64,000 nt of DNA from Pseudomonas sp. L5B5 (GTDB lineage: Bacteria; Pseudomonadota; Gammaproteobacteria; Pseudomonadales; Pseudomonadaceae), in contig NZ_CP084742.1 in assembly GCF_020520285.1 (NCBI RefSeq), positions 1,116,001-1,180,000 of the forward strand, written 5' to 3'. Positions 33,814 to 43,087 of this stretch are shown piece by piece. A program made the position numbers and the translations under genes. The notes below the pieces were generated by a model. The model was given only the letters and a program-made list of their open reading frames with translations, was not told where the DNA came from and made no database searches. Position 1 is the first letter of the stretch, and each line of letters starts with the position of its first letter.

Positions 33814-34251
33814 TCGGCTAACTGGCCATTACCACTGAAGAACGCCCGCCTGCATTGCAGCTCGAAGGGCCTCGCGGTCAGTAGTCTCGGCCGCCAATCA
33901 ACGCGTGAGATTCTGGGTCTGACCGACCATCGAGACCTACGACCAGAAACACGATGTTCAATGCTGCGTACCGTTTCCAATACTGAACAACCGCTTCTTG
34001 GGCGTTTTCCTCCGCCTGGCACCTGGCATTACGCTTCAGTTGCCCAGGGATATCAGTTCCTGCCCCATGTCCTCCTCCAAACGACCACGGATTTGCCAAA
34101 TTCGGGTTGCTCATCCCAAGGCTTGGCCAGCCGAACCTGCCAGCCACCGGTCGGCATGCCATAAGGAACTGGAAATTTCCTAAGCCGAAGCTGGAAAACC
34201 TGAGCATGGGGCAATACCCTGCCACCACCGCCCAAGGTTACGAGCTGAAAC
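33814..34251. other. Region after parE copy B; promoter of the AAA operon
   Basis: Homologous in patches to 13584-14060. A minus ORF (next entry) occupies part. The last 40 bases lead into the ATPase gene without a strong ribosome-binding site. Confidence 0.45.
33878..34114 (-). CDS. Doubtful 78-residue protein
   Basis: Starts MSNPNLANPWSFGGGHGAGT and has a helical middle (EENAQEAVVQYWKRYAALNI) with a short hydrophobic run. The homologous frame after the first parE copy is broken, which argues that it is dispensable or not a real gene. No family recognised. Confidence 0.35.
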   Translation of the reverse strand: MSNPNLANPWSFGGGHGAGTDIPGQLKRNARCQAEENAQEAVVQYWKRYAALNIVFLVVGLDGRSDPESHALIGGRDY

Positions 34252-36087
34252 ATGTCAGGGAATACACCGTTTGAAAGCCCACGTTGGATGCGTGACCTGG
34301 TCCGCTTCCTGCCGCTCAAGAGCCAGTTTGTCCTGTCCGGCAACATCCGCGACCTGCAGGCCAGCGAAGTGGCCCCGGGAACCGTCACGGCCCTGAGCTT
34401 CAACCAGACCCTCTGCGACACCCTGCTCGATGCCGGCTATGCCCATGTGCTGAGCTGGGACCCGGTGACCGGCATGCGCGCCATCGGCAAGCCGGACAGC
34501 GACCCGGCAGCGGGCCAGACCCTGCTCAAGGAGCTGGGCCTGACCCCGGTGGATGGCGCAGCGCCGGCAGGCCCCGACCTGCTGGCCGCCACCGTGCAGC
34601 GCCTGGTCAATCGCGCCGGCGCGCCCATTGCCCTGATCATCGATTTCGCATCGCGCCTGGTGGTGCGCAACGACTCGCTCAGCGCCGCCGAGCACCAGTT
34701 GTTCACCCAGGCCCTGGTGCACTCCCACCAGGCCCGCAGCCGGCCAGTCCCCGAACTGCGCAAACCGTTCTTCAATACCCTGTTGTGGCTGGTGGAAAAG
34801 GAAGGCGACCTGCCCGACTGGCTGCTGGTGGACAACCCGCGGCTGCGCCACATTCCGGTATCCCGGCCCGACCAGATGACCCGTCGCGCCCTGGCCCCGG
34901 CCCTGCTCAAGAGCCTGGCCGGCAGCCAGGACGCCAGTGAAGAGAGCACCCGCCAGGCCGTGGATGCCTTCGTGCAGAACACCGAAGGCTTGCTGCTGCT
35001 CGACCTCAGCGCCATCGCGCAGCTGGCGCGCGTCGAAGGCGTGGCCATGGAACAGGTGGCCGATGCCGTGCGCCGCTACAAGATCGGCGTCACCGAGGAC
35101 CCCTGGCTGCGCATCGACCGCCAGCTCATCCGCCAGGCCGATGAACGGGTCCACCAGCGGGTCAAGGGCCAGGACCACGCCGTGACCCACATGCTCGACA
35201 TCGTCAAGCGGGCCATGACCGGGGTCGGCGCCAGCCGCAAGGGCAACCGGCCCCGCGGCGTGGCCTTCCTCGCCGGCCCCACTGGCGTGGGCAAGACCGA
35301 ACTGGCCAAGACCATCACCAGCCTGCTGTTCGGTGATGAGAGCGCCTATATCCGCTTCGACATGTCGGAGTTCAGCGCCGAGCACGCCGACCAGCGACTG
35401 ATCGGCGCACCGCCCGGTTATGTCGGCTACGACGTGGGTGGCGAACTGACCAACGCAATCCGCGAAAAACCCTTCAGCGTGGTGCTGTTCGACGAGATCG
35501 AGAAGGCCCACCCGCGCATTCTCGACAAGTTCCTGCAAATCCTCGACGACGGTGTGCTGACCTCCGGGCGCGGCGACCGCGTGTACTTCTCCGAGGCCCT
35601 GATCGTGTTCACTTCCAACCTGGGCATCTATCGCCAGGGCGAAAACGGCGAACGCGTCGCCAATGTGCTGCCCGGCGAACCCTTCGAACAGGTGCAGGAG
35701 AAGGTCCACAGTGAGATCGACCGCTATTTCAAGCTGGTGCTGAACCGCCCGGAGATCCTCAACCGCATCGGCGAGAACATCATCGTCTTCGACTTCATCC
35801 GCGAGGACGTGGCGATCCAGATCTTCGAGCAGATGGTCGATGCCACCTTCAAGGACCTGCAACAGCAGCAGACGCTGCTCGTCGAACTGGCCCCCCAGGC
35901 GCGCCAGGCACTGCGCACGCTGTGCCTGCATGACCTGTCCAATGGCGGCCGGGGCATTCGCAACCAGCTCGAGGCACGCCTGCTCAACCCATTGTCCCGG
36001 GCGCTGTTCGACCAGGACGCGCAGCCGGGCGAGCACTTTGCGATCATCGCGCTGGATGCCACCGGGCTGGTCATGGAACGCCGCTGA
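34252..36087 (+). CDS. ClpA/ClpB-like AAA+ ATPase
   Basis: A 611-residue protein. An N-terminal degenerate domain (about 10-270, no Walker A) precedes a ClpA/B D2-type AAA+ module: AGPTGVGKTELAKTI (Walker A, about 341-355), FDMSEFSAEHADQRLIGAPP and GYVGYDVGGEL (pore loop GYVG), VVLFDEIEKAHP (Walker B, about 410-421), FTSNLG (sensor 1), then an arginine-finger/lid region with RPEILNRIGENIIVF and GGRGIRNQLEARLLNP (sensor 2). A likely unfoldase/remodelling motor. First gene of a four-gene operon; the radical-SAM gene starts 2 bases after its stop. Confidence 0.9.
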   Translation: MSGNTPFESPRWMRDLVRFLPLKSQFVLSGNIRDLQASEVAPGTVTALSFNQTLCDTLLDAGYAHVLSWDPVTGMRAIGKPDSDPAAGQTLLKELGLTPVDGAAPAGPDLLAATVQRLVNRAGAPIALIIDFASRLVVRNDSLSAAEHQLFTQALVHSHQARSRPVPELRKPFFNTLLWLVEKEGDLPDWLLVDNPRLRHIPVSRPDQMTRRALAPALLKSLAGSQDASEESTRQAVDAFVQNTEGLLLLDLSAIAQLARVEGVAMEQVADAVRRYKIGVTEDPWLRIDRQLIRQADERVHQRVKGQDHAVTHMLDIVKRAMTGVGASRKGNRPRGVAFLAGPTGVGKTELAKTITSLLFGDESAYIRFDMSEFSAEHADQRLIGAPPGYVGYDVGGELTNAIREKPFSVVLFDEIEKAHPRILDKFLQILDDGVLTSGRGDRVYFSEALIVFTSNLGIYRQGENGERVANVLPGEPFEQVQEKVHSEIDRYFKLVLNRPEILNRIGENIIVFDFIREDVAIQIFEQMVDATFKDLQQQQTLLVELAPQARQALRTLCLHDLSNGGRGIRNQLEARLLNPLSRALFDQDAQPGEHFAIIALDATGLVMERR

Positions 36088-36089
36088 AC

Positions 36090-36725
36090 ATGGAGCTGAG
36101 CCTGTCGAGGGTGCATTTCCCGGTCACCACTCTGGGGCCCGGACGGCGCCTGGGCATCTGGTTCCAGGGCTGCAGCATCCGCTGCCCTGGCTGCATCTCC
36201 GCCGATACCTGGGGACCGGGCCAGCGACGCCTGGAGGTCGATCAGCTGCTGGCACAACTGGCGCCCTGGTTGCAGGAAGCCGACGGCATCACGCTCTCCG
36301 GCGGCGAGCCGTTCGACCAGTTCGAGGCCCTGCTGCTCCTGCTCAAAGGGCTGCGCCGGCTCAGCTGCGTGGACATCCTGGTCTACAGCGGCTACCCCCT
36401 GGAACACCTGCAACCCCGGTTGCACCAGGCTGCGGGCCTGATCGACGGGCTGATCAGCGACCCCTACGAGGAACACCTCGACCAATCCCTGGCGCTGCGC
36501 GGCAGCGACAACCAGCGCCTGACCCTGCTGACCGCACTCGGCCGCTCGCGCCTGGCGCCCTACGAACGCGCCCTGGAACCTGCCGACAAGGCCCTGGACC
36601 TGATGTTCGACGACAACGGCAGCGTCTGGATGGCCGGCATCCCCCGGCGTGACGACCTGCTGCGCCTGCGCGACCTGCTGCAGGAGCAAGGCCACCAAAT
36701 ACAGACCAGTGCCCATCGCCACTGA
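36090..36725 (+). CDS. Radical-SAM (4Fe-4S single-cluster) protein
   Basis: A 211-residue protein. CSIRCPGC is the C-x3-C-x2-C cluster motif of the NrdG/activase-like radical-SAM group, followed by DGITLSGGEPFDQ (SAM-binding GGE) and an ILVYSGYPLE strand. It resembles anaerobic RNR activases, but no glycyl-radical partner is present in this operon; a true nrdG is at 60534. It may modify one of the operon proteins or a tRNA/nucleotide. Two bases separate it from the AAA gene and 14 from the giant gene. Confidence 0.87.
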   Translation: MELSLSRVHFPVTTLGPGRRLGIWFQGCSIRCPGCISADTWGPGQRRLEVDQLLAQLAPWLQEADGITLSGGEPFDQFEALLLLLKGLRRLSCVDILVYSGYPLEHLQPRLHQAAGLIDGLISDPYEEHLDQSLALRGSDNQRLTLLTALGRSRLAPYERALEPADKALDLMFDDNGSVWMAGIPRRDDLLRLRDLLQEQGHQIQTSAHRH

Positions 36726-36739
36726 ATGGAATTCGCCCC

Positions 36740-39700
36740 ATGATTCGCTTCTGCCCCCATTGCAAGACCGAGCGCCCGCTCCAGGAACTGTTCTGCGAAG
36801 GCACCGTCGACCAGCATCCTTGCAACTGGGACCTTGCCGGCGAGCCGATCCGTGCCGACGGCTGGCGGCCCCAGGCCATCGTCACTCAAGACACCATGGC
36901 TCAGGATGGCCTGCCACAGGCCACCAGTGCCCCGGCCGATAACACCCCCCAGGGCCTGCTTTGCACGAACGGCCATCCGATGGATGCCGGCGACCTGATG
37001 TGCCTCGAGTGCGACGCGCCACCGGCCGGGGCGATAGCGCCCGATGCCCCGCCGGCCGATACCGCTGCCGTCACGCCTCCCGCCGCCACAGCCACCCAGG
37101 AAACCCTGATCGACGGCTGGGCGCTGATCCGCCAGATCAGCAGCACCGACGGCGTACGCGAACGCTACCTGGCCAGCCACCGGGAAACCGCTCGCCAGGC
37201 GGTACTGACCCTCTACCGCCCCGGCGCCGAACCCGACCCGGCGATCTACGACGTGATCCGTCGCCTGCCCCGCGCGCACGTGCCCGAGATCATCGCCACC
37301 GGGCGCTGGGACGACCGGGCCTACGAGGTCATCGAAGAACTCACCGGCGGTACCCTGGCGGACCTGGGCAGCATCATCCACAACGCCGACAGCGTGCGCC
37401 ATGTGGTCCGCGAATTGGGCCAGGCGCTGCACGCCTTCAATGAAGCCGGCCTGCGCCACCGCGACCTGCGCCCCGCCAGCCTGCTGGTCCGCGCTCGCGA
37501 GCCGCTGGACCTGGTGATCAGCGGCTTCGGTTCGGCACGCCTGTCGGAGTTCGACCTGGACATCGTGTCGCCGCTGGAGACCAGCCGCTACATGGCTCCG
37601 GAGGCCATCGCCGGCGGCGTGGCGGCCGCCTCGGACTGGTGGAGCCTGGGCATGATCCTGCTCGAGCAGTTGACCCAGGGCGCCTGCTTCGAAGGCGTCC
37701 ATGCCAACGCCTTCCTCATCCATGTCCTGGCCAACGGGGTGCCGATCCCCGATCACCTCGATCCAGGGCTCAACCTGCTGCTGCGCGGGCTGCTGGCCCG
37801 GGACCGGCACCAGCGCTGGCAGTGGCCCGAAGTCGAGGCCTGGCTCGATGGTCGCCCCGTGCAGGCCCCGGCCTCGGCGTTCCAGGAACGGGACGACGGC
37901 GAAGGCGCCACCGTGCAGTTGGGTGAGCGGCGCTATCACAAGCCGGCGGTGTTCGCCCTGGCCGCGGCCCACGCCGAACACTGGGCGCAAGCGCTGGACC
38001 ACCTGCTGCGCGGGGTGATCGTGACCTGGGCCGAACAGATCGGCCTGCCCTCCTCGCTGCTCGCCGGCCTGCGCCAGGTGGTCCAACACGACGGACTGGA
38101 AGACGACTGGCGCCTGATGCTCGCCTTGAAACTGCTCAACCCCGAAGTGCCGCTGATCCATCGCGGCGACATCGTCACCCCAGGCTGGTTGCTGGAGCAC
38201 CCCCTGGAGGGCTACCGCTTGATCAGCGGCTCGGCCCCGGACCTGCTGGAACAGTTGCAGACCGACAACTGGCTGTCACGCCTGAAGCTGCGCGCCGAAC
38301 AGGTACGCCAGCGCGCCCTGCACCAGCAGATCGAGCTGGTGGAAGAAACGCTGCGCATCTACCTGCTGTCCACCTCCCGGGCCAGGCTGGCCAGCGAGTG
38401 GCAGGAGCGCCAGCGCCTGCTGCCGGACACCGAGCACCCGGGCCTGGCATCGCTGGCGGAGCGGCGCGTGATCGCCGAAGAAGACCTGATCGTGCTGCTC
38501 AGCGCCTCCACCGACCAGTTCCGCTCGGTCGACTCGATCATCCAGGAGGCCGCCGAACTGGCCGCCCGCATCGAGGTGGGCTGGTTCGGCAGCGAAGAAG
38601 CGACCGCCCTGCTGCAGCACCCGCGCCAGGAGCTGTACCGCAGTGTCGACGAGCGCATTCGCGGTTTCGCCCGCAGTGGGGTCACTGCGGTGGACGAATG
38701 GGCCGAGCAGTTCCGCCTGGAGCGGCGCATGCCCCTGGCCAGGGCGCTGGTGCTGCTGGCCATCCCCGAGAGCCAGTGGCTGGAACCGCAGAAACAGCAA
38801 TACGTGTCGCAGATCCTCGAATTCTTCGAGAAGAAGGTGGTCACCGCCGTGATGCGTGGCCCCCTGGTGCGCATGAACATCGGCAAGACCACCGCCCGCG
38901 TCGACCTGCATGAATTGCACAGCGAACAGCGCCCCGCCGCCGCGCTGCTCGATCACCTGTTGCAGCGCAACGAACGTGCGGTGAGCCTGGACCCGGAATG
39001 CTTCCAGCTCGACTCCCGGCTCGAATCGCGCCTGCACGCGCTGTACCGCCAGAGCGCCCTGTACAAGCGCGACACCGGCATCGACGGCCTGTACCTGGGG
39101 TTCCCCTTCCTGCTCAGCCGTGATCCGCGCGGCACCAGCCGCACCCGCATCATCCCGTTGCTGCTGTGGCCGGTGAAGCTGCTGCTGGAGCTGGGCAGCC
39201 GTGGCAATGCCAGCGTGGCGTTCGACAGCGACCGCGAAGAAGTGCGCCTGAACCCCGCGCTGGAAAGCGTGCTCGGCGCCGATACCTGCAAACGCTGGCG
39301 CAAGACCGCCGACGAACTGCTCGGCCGTTCGTCCATCCGCGCCAGTGACGTGATGGATGCATTCGGCATGCTCGCCAGCGTACGCTCGCGCACCTTCGCC
39401 GGCCTGCCGGCCAGCACCGTGGAGGTCGCGCCCTACCAGGACGAACTGACCAGTGCCGCGGTGCTGTTCCACGTCACCTTCATGGGCCAGGCCATCGGCG
39501 AGGACCTGCGCCAACTCAAGTCGCTGTCGCCCAATGGCACGGGCCTGGAGACGGCGTTGCGGCTCAGGTCCGACGAACCGGAGTCGCCGCCCGGCGCTCC
39601 CGGCGAGTTGCAACGCTACTTCACCGTGGCCAGCGACCCGTCCCAGGAGGCCGCGGTGCTCCAAGCCCGGCAAGGTCCGGGCCTGCTGGTGGAGGGCCCG

Positions 39701-42700
39701 CCCGGCACCGGCAAGAGCCAGACCATCGTCAACATGGTGGCCGACGCCATTGGCCGCCAGCGCAGCCTGCTGATCGTCTGCCAGAAACACGCGGCGCTGG
39801 AGGTGGTGTACAAGCGCCTGGTGGCCGAAGGGCTGGGCCAGCGCATCGTCATGCTCAACGACGTCAACCGCGACCGCGAGCCGGTCATCCGTGGCATCCG
39901 CGAACAGCTGGAGGCCCTGTTCGCCGGTGGCGACGACAACCAGGGCTGGCTGCGCCAGCGCGAACAGGTGGCGGCGCGTATCGAGACCCTGGAAGGCGAA
40001 CTGGACCGCTACCACCGCAGCCTGCACCGCCTGGACGATGCCACCGGCCTGAGTTATCGGCGCCTGCTGGGTGAACTGATCGAGCTGGAAACCGGTCCCG
40101 CGCCACTGGAATTCCCGGCCCTGCGCCAGCGCCTGGCGGCCCTCGACCTGGCCGGCCTGGCTCGTCTGGAAGAAGCCTGCGCGCCCCTGATCCGCCTCTG
40201 GTTGCCCGCTCGCTACGAAGGCAGCCCATTGGCGCAGTTGCAAGCCTTCGCCGCGGATCGCTCCACCCTGCAGGCCTTCACCGACAGCCTGCAAAGCTTC
40301 GCCCGGGCCGAGGGCGAGCGCCTGGCCACGCTGCAGGCGCACCCGGCCAGCTTCGAAATCGACGACCCGGCGCCCTTCCGGGCGTGGATGGCGACCCACG
40401 TGGCGACCTTGCTCGGCCTGGCCCCGGAGCAGCGGTTGCGCCTGGCGCGCTGGCTGCCGCTGTTCCGCTCGCACGAACATCAATCACTGCCGCGCGCCGA
40501 GGCGATCCTGAGCGAGTTGCGCCAGCTCGACCTGCAACTGCGCCCATTGCCGCAAGACCACTACCTCGCAGCCCTGTCGCCCGCCTTGAGCCTGGCCGAC
40601 GGCAAGGCACTGGGCAGGCTGGCACAGGACTGCAGCCAGGTCATGGCGGCCCGCTCGTGGTGGTCACGGATCAACCCCCTGCATCTGCTGCGACGGGGTC
40701 GGCTGCGCGGCTTCCTGCAAGCACACGGCGAGAGCCAAGTCGAAGAAGCGCTGCCCGGCCTGCACGCGGCCATCAACCTGGAACGGCAATGGCGCCCGCT
40801 GCGCAGCGAACTCGCCGCCCTGCACCGGGAGCTGGAACTGGAGGCACTCAGCCCCCAGGCCGGCCCGGAGCTGAATGCGACGGTCAACAGCGACCTGCGC
40901 CAGTTGCTGGAGATCCAGGTCCTGGCCCAGGCCCTGGCGCAATCGCCCCGTGCCCGCCAGGCAGACGACGCCGCCCTCACGGGCGACAAGCAGCAGCTCC
41001 AGGCATTGCTCAGCGACCTGGACGCCTCGCTGGTGCGCCAGGGTGTCCGCCAATCCAGCCTCGACCAGCTCAAGCTGCTGGGCGACTGGCTGGGCGAGCC
41101 GCTTGTCCAGCAGCTGCAACAGGCCGTCGAACACAACCTGAGCAACGAGTTGCCCCTCGCCCGGTTGCAGGAAGCCTTGCCATGCCTTGGTGCCTACCAG
41201 AGCTTCCGTGGCCGGGCCGGCCAGTTGGCCCCTGCGGACCTGGAGTTGCTGGCCCTGCTGCGCCAGCGCGAAGCGCAACTCGACACCCTGGCGCCAGCGC
41301 AACTCGAGGCTGCCGTGCGCCGGCTGCTGAACCGCGAGGCCCGGCTGGGCTGGAAGCACCGTATCGAACACGCCAACCCCGAACTGCTGTACAGCCAGGA
41401 CGAAGCCCAGGCCAAGGTCGCCAGCCTGGCCCAGGCCGATGCGCGAATGCGCGAACTCAACCGCGAGCTGCTGGCCAGGGGCATTGATCCTGCCCGCCTG
41501 GGCAACCGCAAACAGTGGGAAGACGTGACCCGGCTCACCGGCAAACGCTCGCGGCGCCTGCGCGAATTCATCGAGCTGGGCGGCCCGCTGGGGCTGATGA
41601 ACCTGCGCCCGATATGGCTGATGAACCCCGATGTGGCCAGTCGCGTGCTGCCCCTCAAGGCTGGCCTGTTCGATACCGTGATCTACGACGAGGCCTCGCA
41701 GATGCCCGTGGAGTTCGCCCTGCCGACCCTGTTCCGTGGCCAGGTCACGGTGGTCAGTGGCGACGAGAAGCAGATGCCGCCGACGGCATTCTTCTCAAGT
41801 AGGGTGGAAAGCGACGAGGCCGAGCTGTTCGATGGCGACGAACCCGACGAGGAGACCGACCAGGAGCAGCGCGACGCCTTCGAAGACACTTGGAACCGTC
41901 GCGAAATCAAGGACTGCCCCGACCTGCTGCAACTGGCGCGCAACGCCCTGCCCAGCACCACCTTGCAGATTCACTATCGCTCCGCCTACCGCGAGCTGAT
42001 CGGTTTCTCCAATGCGTCGTTCTATGGCAGCCGCCTGAACGTCCCGGTTCGCCACCCCCAGGCGAGCATCGAGCGACTCAAGCCGCTGGAGCTGATCCAG
42101 GTCGACGGTCTCTACCAGAACCAGAGCAACGCCCAGGAAGCCGAGCGCGTCGTGCAGTACCTGGCCGAACTGTGGCGCCAACCCTACGACCAGCGCCCCT
42201 CGGTCGGGGTGGTGACCTTCAACCGCAAGCAGGCCGAGCTGATCGAGGAACACCTGGAAGCCCGCGCCGAGCAGGACGAGGTGTTCCGCAGTGCCTACGC
42301 TCAGGAACGCGAGCGCAGCGAAGACGGCGAGGACATGTCGGTGTTCGTCAAGAACGTGGAGAACGTCCAGGGCGACGAACGCGACGTGATCGTGTTCTCC
42401 TCGACGTTCGGCCGCAACAGCCAGGGCACCTTCCGCCGCAGCTTCGGCGTGCTCGGCCAGACCGGCGGCGAACGGCGCCTGAACGTGGCGGTCACCCGTG
42501 CACGACGCAAGGTGGCGATGATCACCTCCATGCCCATCGGCGATATCTCCGACATGCTCAATACCCACCGCGCGCCGGCCAGCCCCAGGGACTACCTGCA
42601 AGGTTACCTGGAGTACGCCCGGGCGCTGTGCGCTGGCGAGTTCGACTACACCGGCAAGCTGCTCGACCGCCTGCAGACCGACCGCGGCAACCTGCAGCGT

Positions 42701-43087
42701 GGCCAGGGCCAGGACCATGACGGGTTCGCCAGGATCGTCGGCCAGTACATCCAGGCCCTCGGCTGGCAGGCCGCGCCAGCCAGCGAAGGCGACGCCTTTG
42801 GCCTGGACTTCGCCATCGAAAGCCCCGGCACCGGCACCTACGCCATCGGCATCGAATGCGATGCGCCCAGCCACACCCTGCTCGAGCGTGCCCGCGCCCG
42901 CGAAATCTGGCGCCCCTCGGTGCTACGCCGGGCCATCCCGCACCTGCATCGGGTGTCGTCGCAAGCCTGGTATCACGACGGCGACAACGAGCGCGCACGC
43001 CTGCGCGAGGCCATCGAACGCGCCATGTCGGTCGCCCGGCCGGAACCGGCCACCCCCATTGCCAGCGATACGGAGATCTGCCCATGA
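36740..43087 (+). CDS. Zinc-ribbon / pseudokinase / SF1 helicase / nuclease multidomain protein
   Basis: A 2115-residue protein. Residues 1-95: two zinc ribbons (CPHC ... C; CTNGHPMDAGDLMCLEC). About 118-375: Ser/Thr-kinase fold with RHRDLRPASLLV (catalytic-loop Asp kept, but Asn replaced by Ser) and ISGFGSARL (DFG Asp replaced by Gly), so probably a pseudokinase. About 480-900: helical. About 970-1950: UPF1/DNA2-like SF1 helicase with GPPGTGKSQT (Walker A, about 986-995), YDEASQMP (Walker B, about 1649-1656), VSGDEKQMPPT and LNVAVTRARRK (motif VI, about 1915). C-terminus: LGWQAAP ... FGLDFAIE ... YAIGIECDAPSHTLLERA, a Vsr/MTES_1575-like nuclease. Acts presumably on nucleic acid; overlaps the next gene by ATGA. 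Confidence 0.88.
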   Translation: MIRFCPHCKTERPLQELFCEGTVDQHPCNWDLAGEPIRADGWRPQAIVTQDTMAQDGLPQATSAPADNTPQGLLCTNGHPMDAGDLMCLECDAPPAGAIAPDAPPADTAAVTPPAATATQETLIDGWALIRQISSTDGVRERYLASHRETARQAVLTLYRPGAEPDPAIYDVIRRLPRAHVPEIIATGRWDDRAYEVIEELTGGTLADLGSIIHNADSVRHVVRELGQALHAFNEAGLRHRDLRPASLLVRAREPLDLVISGFGSARLSEFDLDIVSPLETSRYMAPEAIAGGVAAASDWWSLGMILLEQLTQGACFEGVHANAFLIHVLANGVPIPDHLDPGLNLLLRGLLARDRHQRWQWPEVEAWLDGRPVQAPASAFQERDDGEGATVQLGERRYHKPAVFALAAAHAEHWAQALDHLLRGVIVTWAEQIGLPSSLLAGLRQVVQHDGLEDDWRLMLALKLLNPEVPLIHRGDIVTPGWLLEHPLEGYRLISGSAPDLLEQLQTDNWLSRLKLRAEQVRQRALHQQIELVEETLRIYLLSTSRARLASEWQERQRLLPDTEHPGLASLAERRVIAEEDLIVLLSASTDQFRSVDSIIQEAAELAARIEVGWFGSEEATALLQHPRQELYRSVDERIRGFARSGVTAVDEWAEQFRLERRMPLARALVLLAIPESQWLEPQKQQYVSQILEFFEKKVVTAVMRGPLVRMNIGKTTARVDLHELHSEQRPAAALLDHLLQRNERAVSLDPECFQLDSRLESRLHALYRQSALYKRDTGIDGLYLGFPFLLSRDPRGTSRTRIIPLLLWPVKLLLELGSRGNASVAFDSDREEVRLNPALESVLGADTCKRWRKTADELLGRSSIRASDVMDAFGMLASVRSRTFAGLPASTVEVAPYQDELTSAAVLFHVTFMGQAIGEDLRQLKSLSPNGTGLETALRLRSDEPESPPGAPGELQRYFTVASDPSQEAAVLQARQGPGLLVEGPPGTGKSQTIVNMVADAIGRQRSLLIVCQKHAALEVVYKRLVAEGLGQRIVMLNDVNRDREPVIRGIREQLEALFAGGDDNQGWLRQREQVAARIETLEGELDRYHRSLHRLDDATGLSYRRLLGELIELETGPAPLEFPALRQRLAALDLAGLARLEEACAPLIRLWLPARYEGSPLAQLQAFAADRSTLQAFTDSLQSFARAEGERLATLQAHPASFEIDDPAPFRAWMATHVATLLGLAPEQRLRLARWLPLFRSHEHQSLPRAEAILSELRQLDLQLRPLPQDHYLAALSPALSLADGKALGRLAQDCSQVMAARSWWSRINPLHLLRRGRLRGFLQAHGESQVEEALPGLHAAINLERQWRPLRSELAALHRELELEALSPQAGPELNATVNSDLRQLLEIQVLAQALAQSPRARQADDAALTGDKQQLQALLSDLDASLVRQGVRQSSLDQLKLLGDWLGEPLVQQLQQAVEHNLSNELPLARLQEALPCLGAYQSFRGRAGQLAPADLELLALLRQREAQLDTLAPAQLEAAVRRLLNREARLGWKHRIEHANPELLYSQDEAQAKVASLAQADARMRELNRELLARGIDPARLGNRKQWEDVTRLTGKRSRRLREFIELGGPLGLMNLRPIWLMNPDVASRVLPLKAGLFDTVIYDEASQMPVEFALPTLFRGQVTVVSGDEKQMPPTAFFSSRVESDEAELFDGDEPDEETDQEQRDAFEDTWNRREIKDCPDLLQLARNALPSTTLQIHYRSAYRELIGFSNASFYGSRLNVPVRHPQASIERLKPLELIQVDGLYQNQSNAQEAERVVQYLAELWRQPYDQRPSVGVVTFNRKQAELIEEHLEARAEQDEVFRSAYAQERERSEDGEDMSVFVKNVENVQGDERDVIVFSSTFGRNSQGTFRRSFGVLGQTGGERRLNVAVTRARRKVAMITSMPIGDISDMLNTHRAPASPRDYLQGYLEYARALCAGEFDYTGKLLDRLQTDRGNLQRGQGQDHDGFARIVGQYIQALGWQAAPASEGDAFGLDFAIESPGTGTYAIGIECDAPSHTLLERARAREIWRPSVLRRAIPHLHRVSSQAWYHDGDNERARLREAIERAMSVARPEPATPIASDTEICP

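Noticed and set aside
34255-36036. 593-codon antisense frame opposite the AAA+ gene
   Set aside because: High-GC shadow of the real gene: low complexity (Gln, Gly, Val, Leu runs), no motif, and the sense strand has full AAA+ motifs.
38276-40483. 735-codon antisense frame opposite the helicase gene
   Set aside because: Shadow frame from GC-rich codon bias; no ribosome-binding site and no domain.
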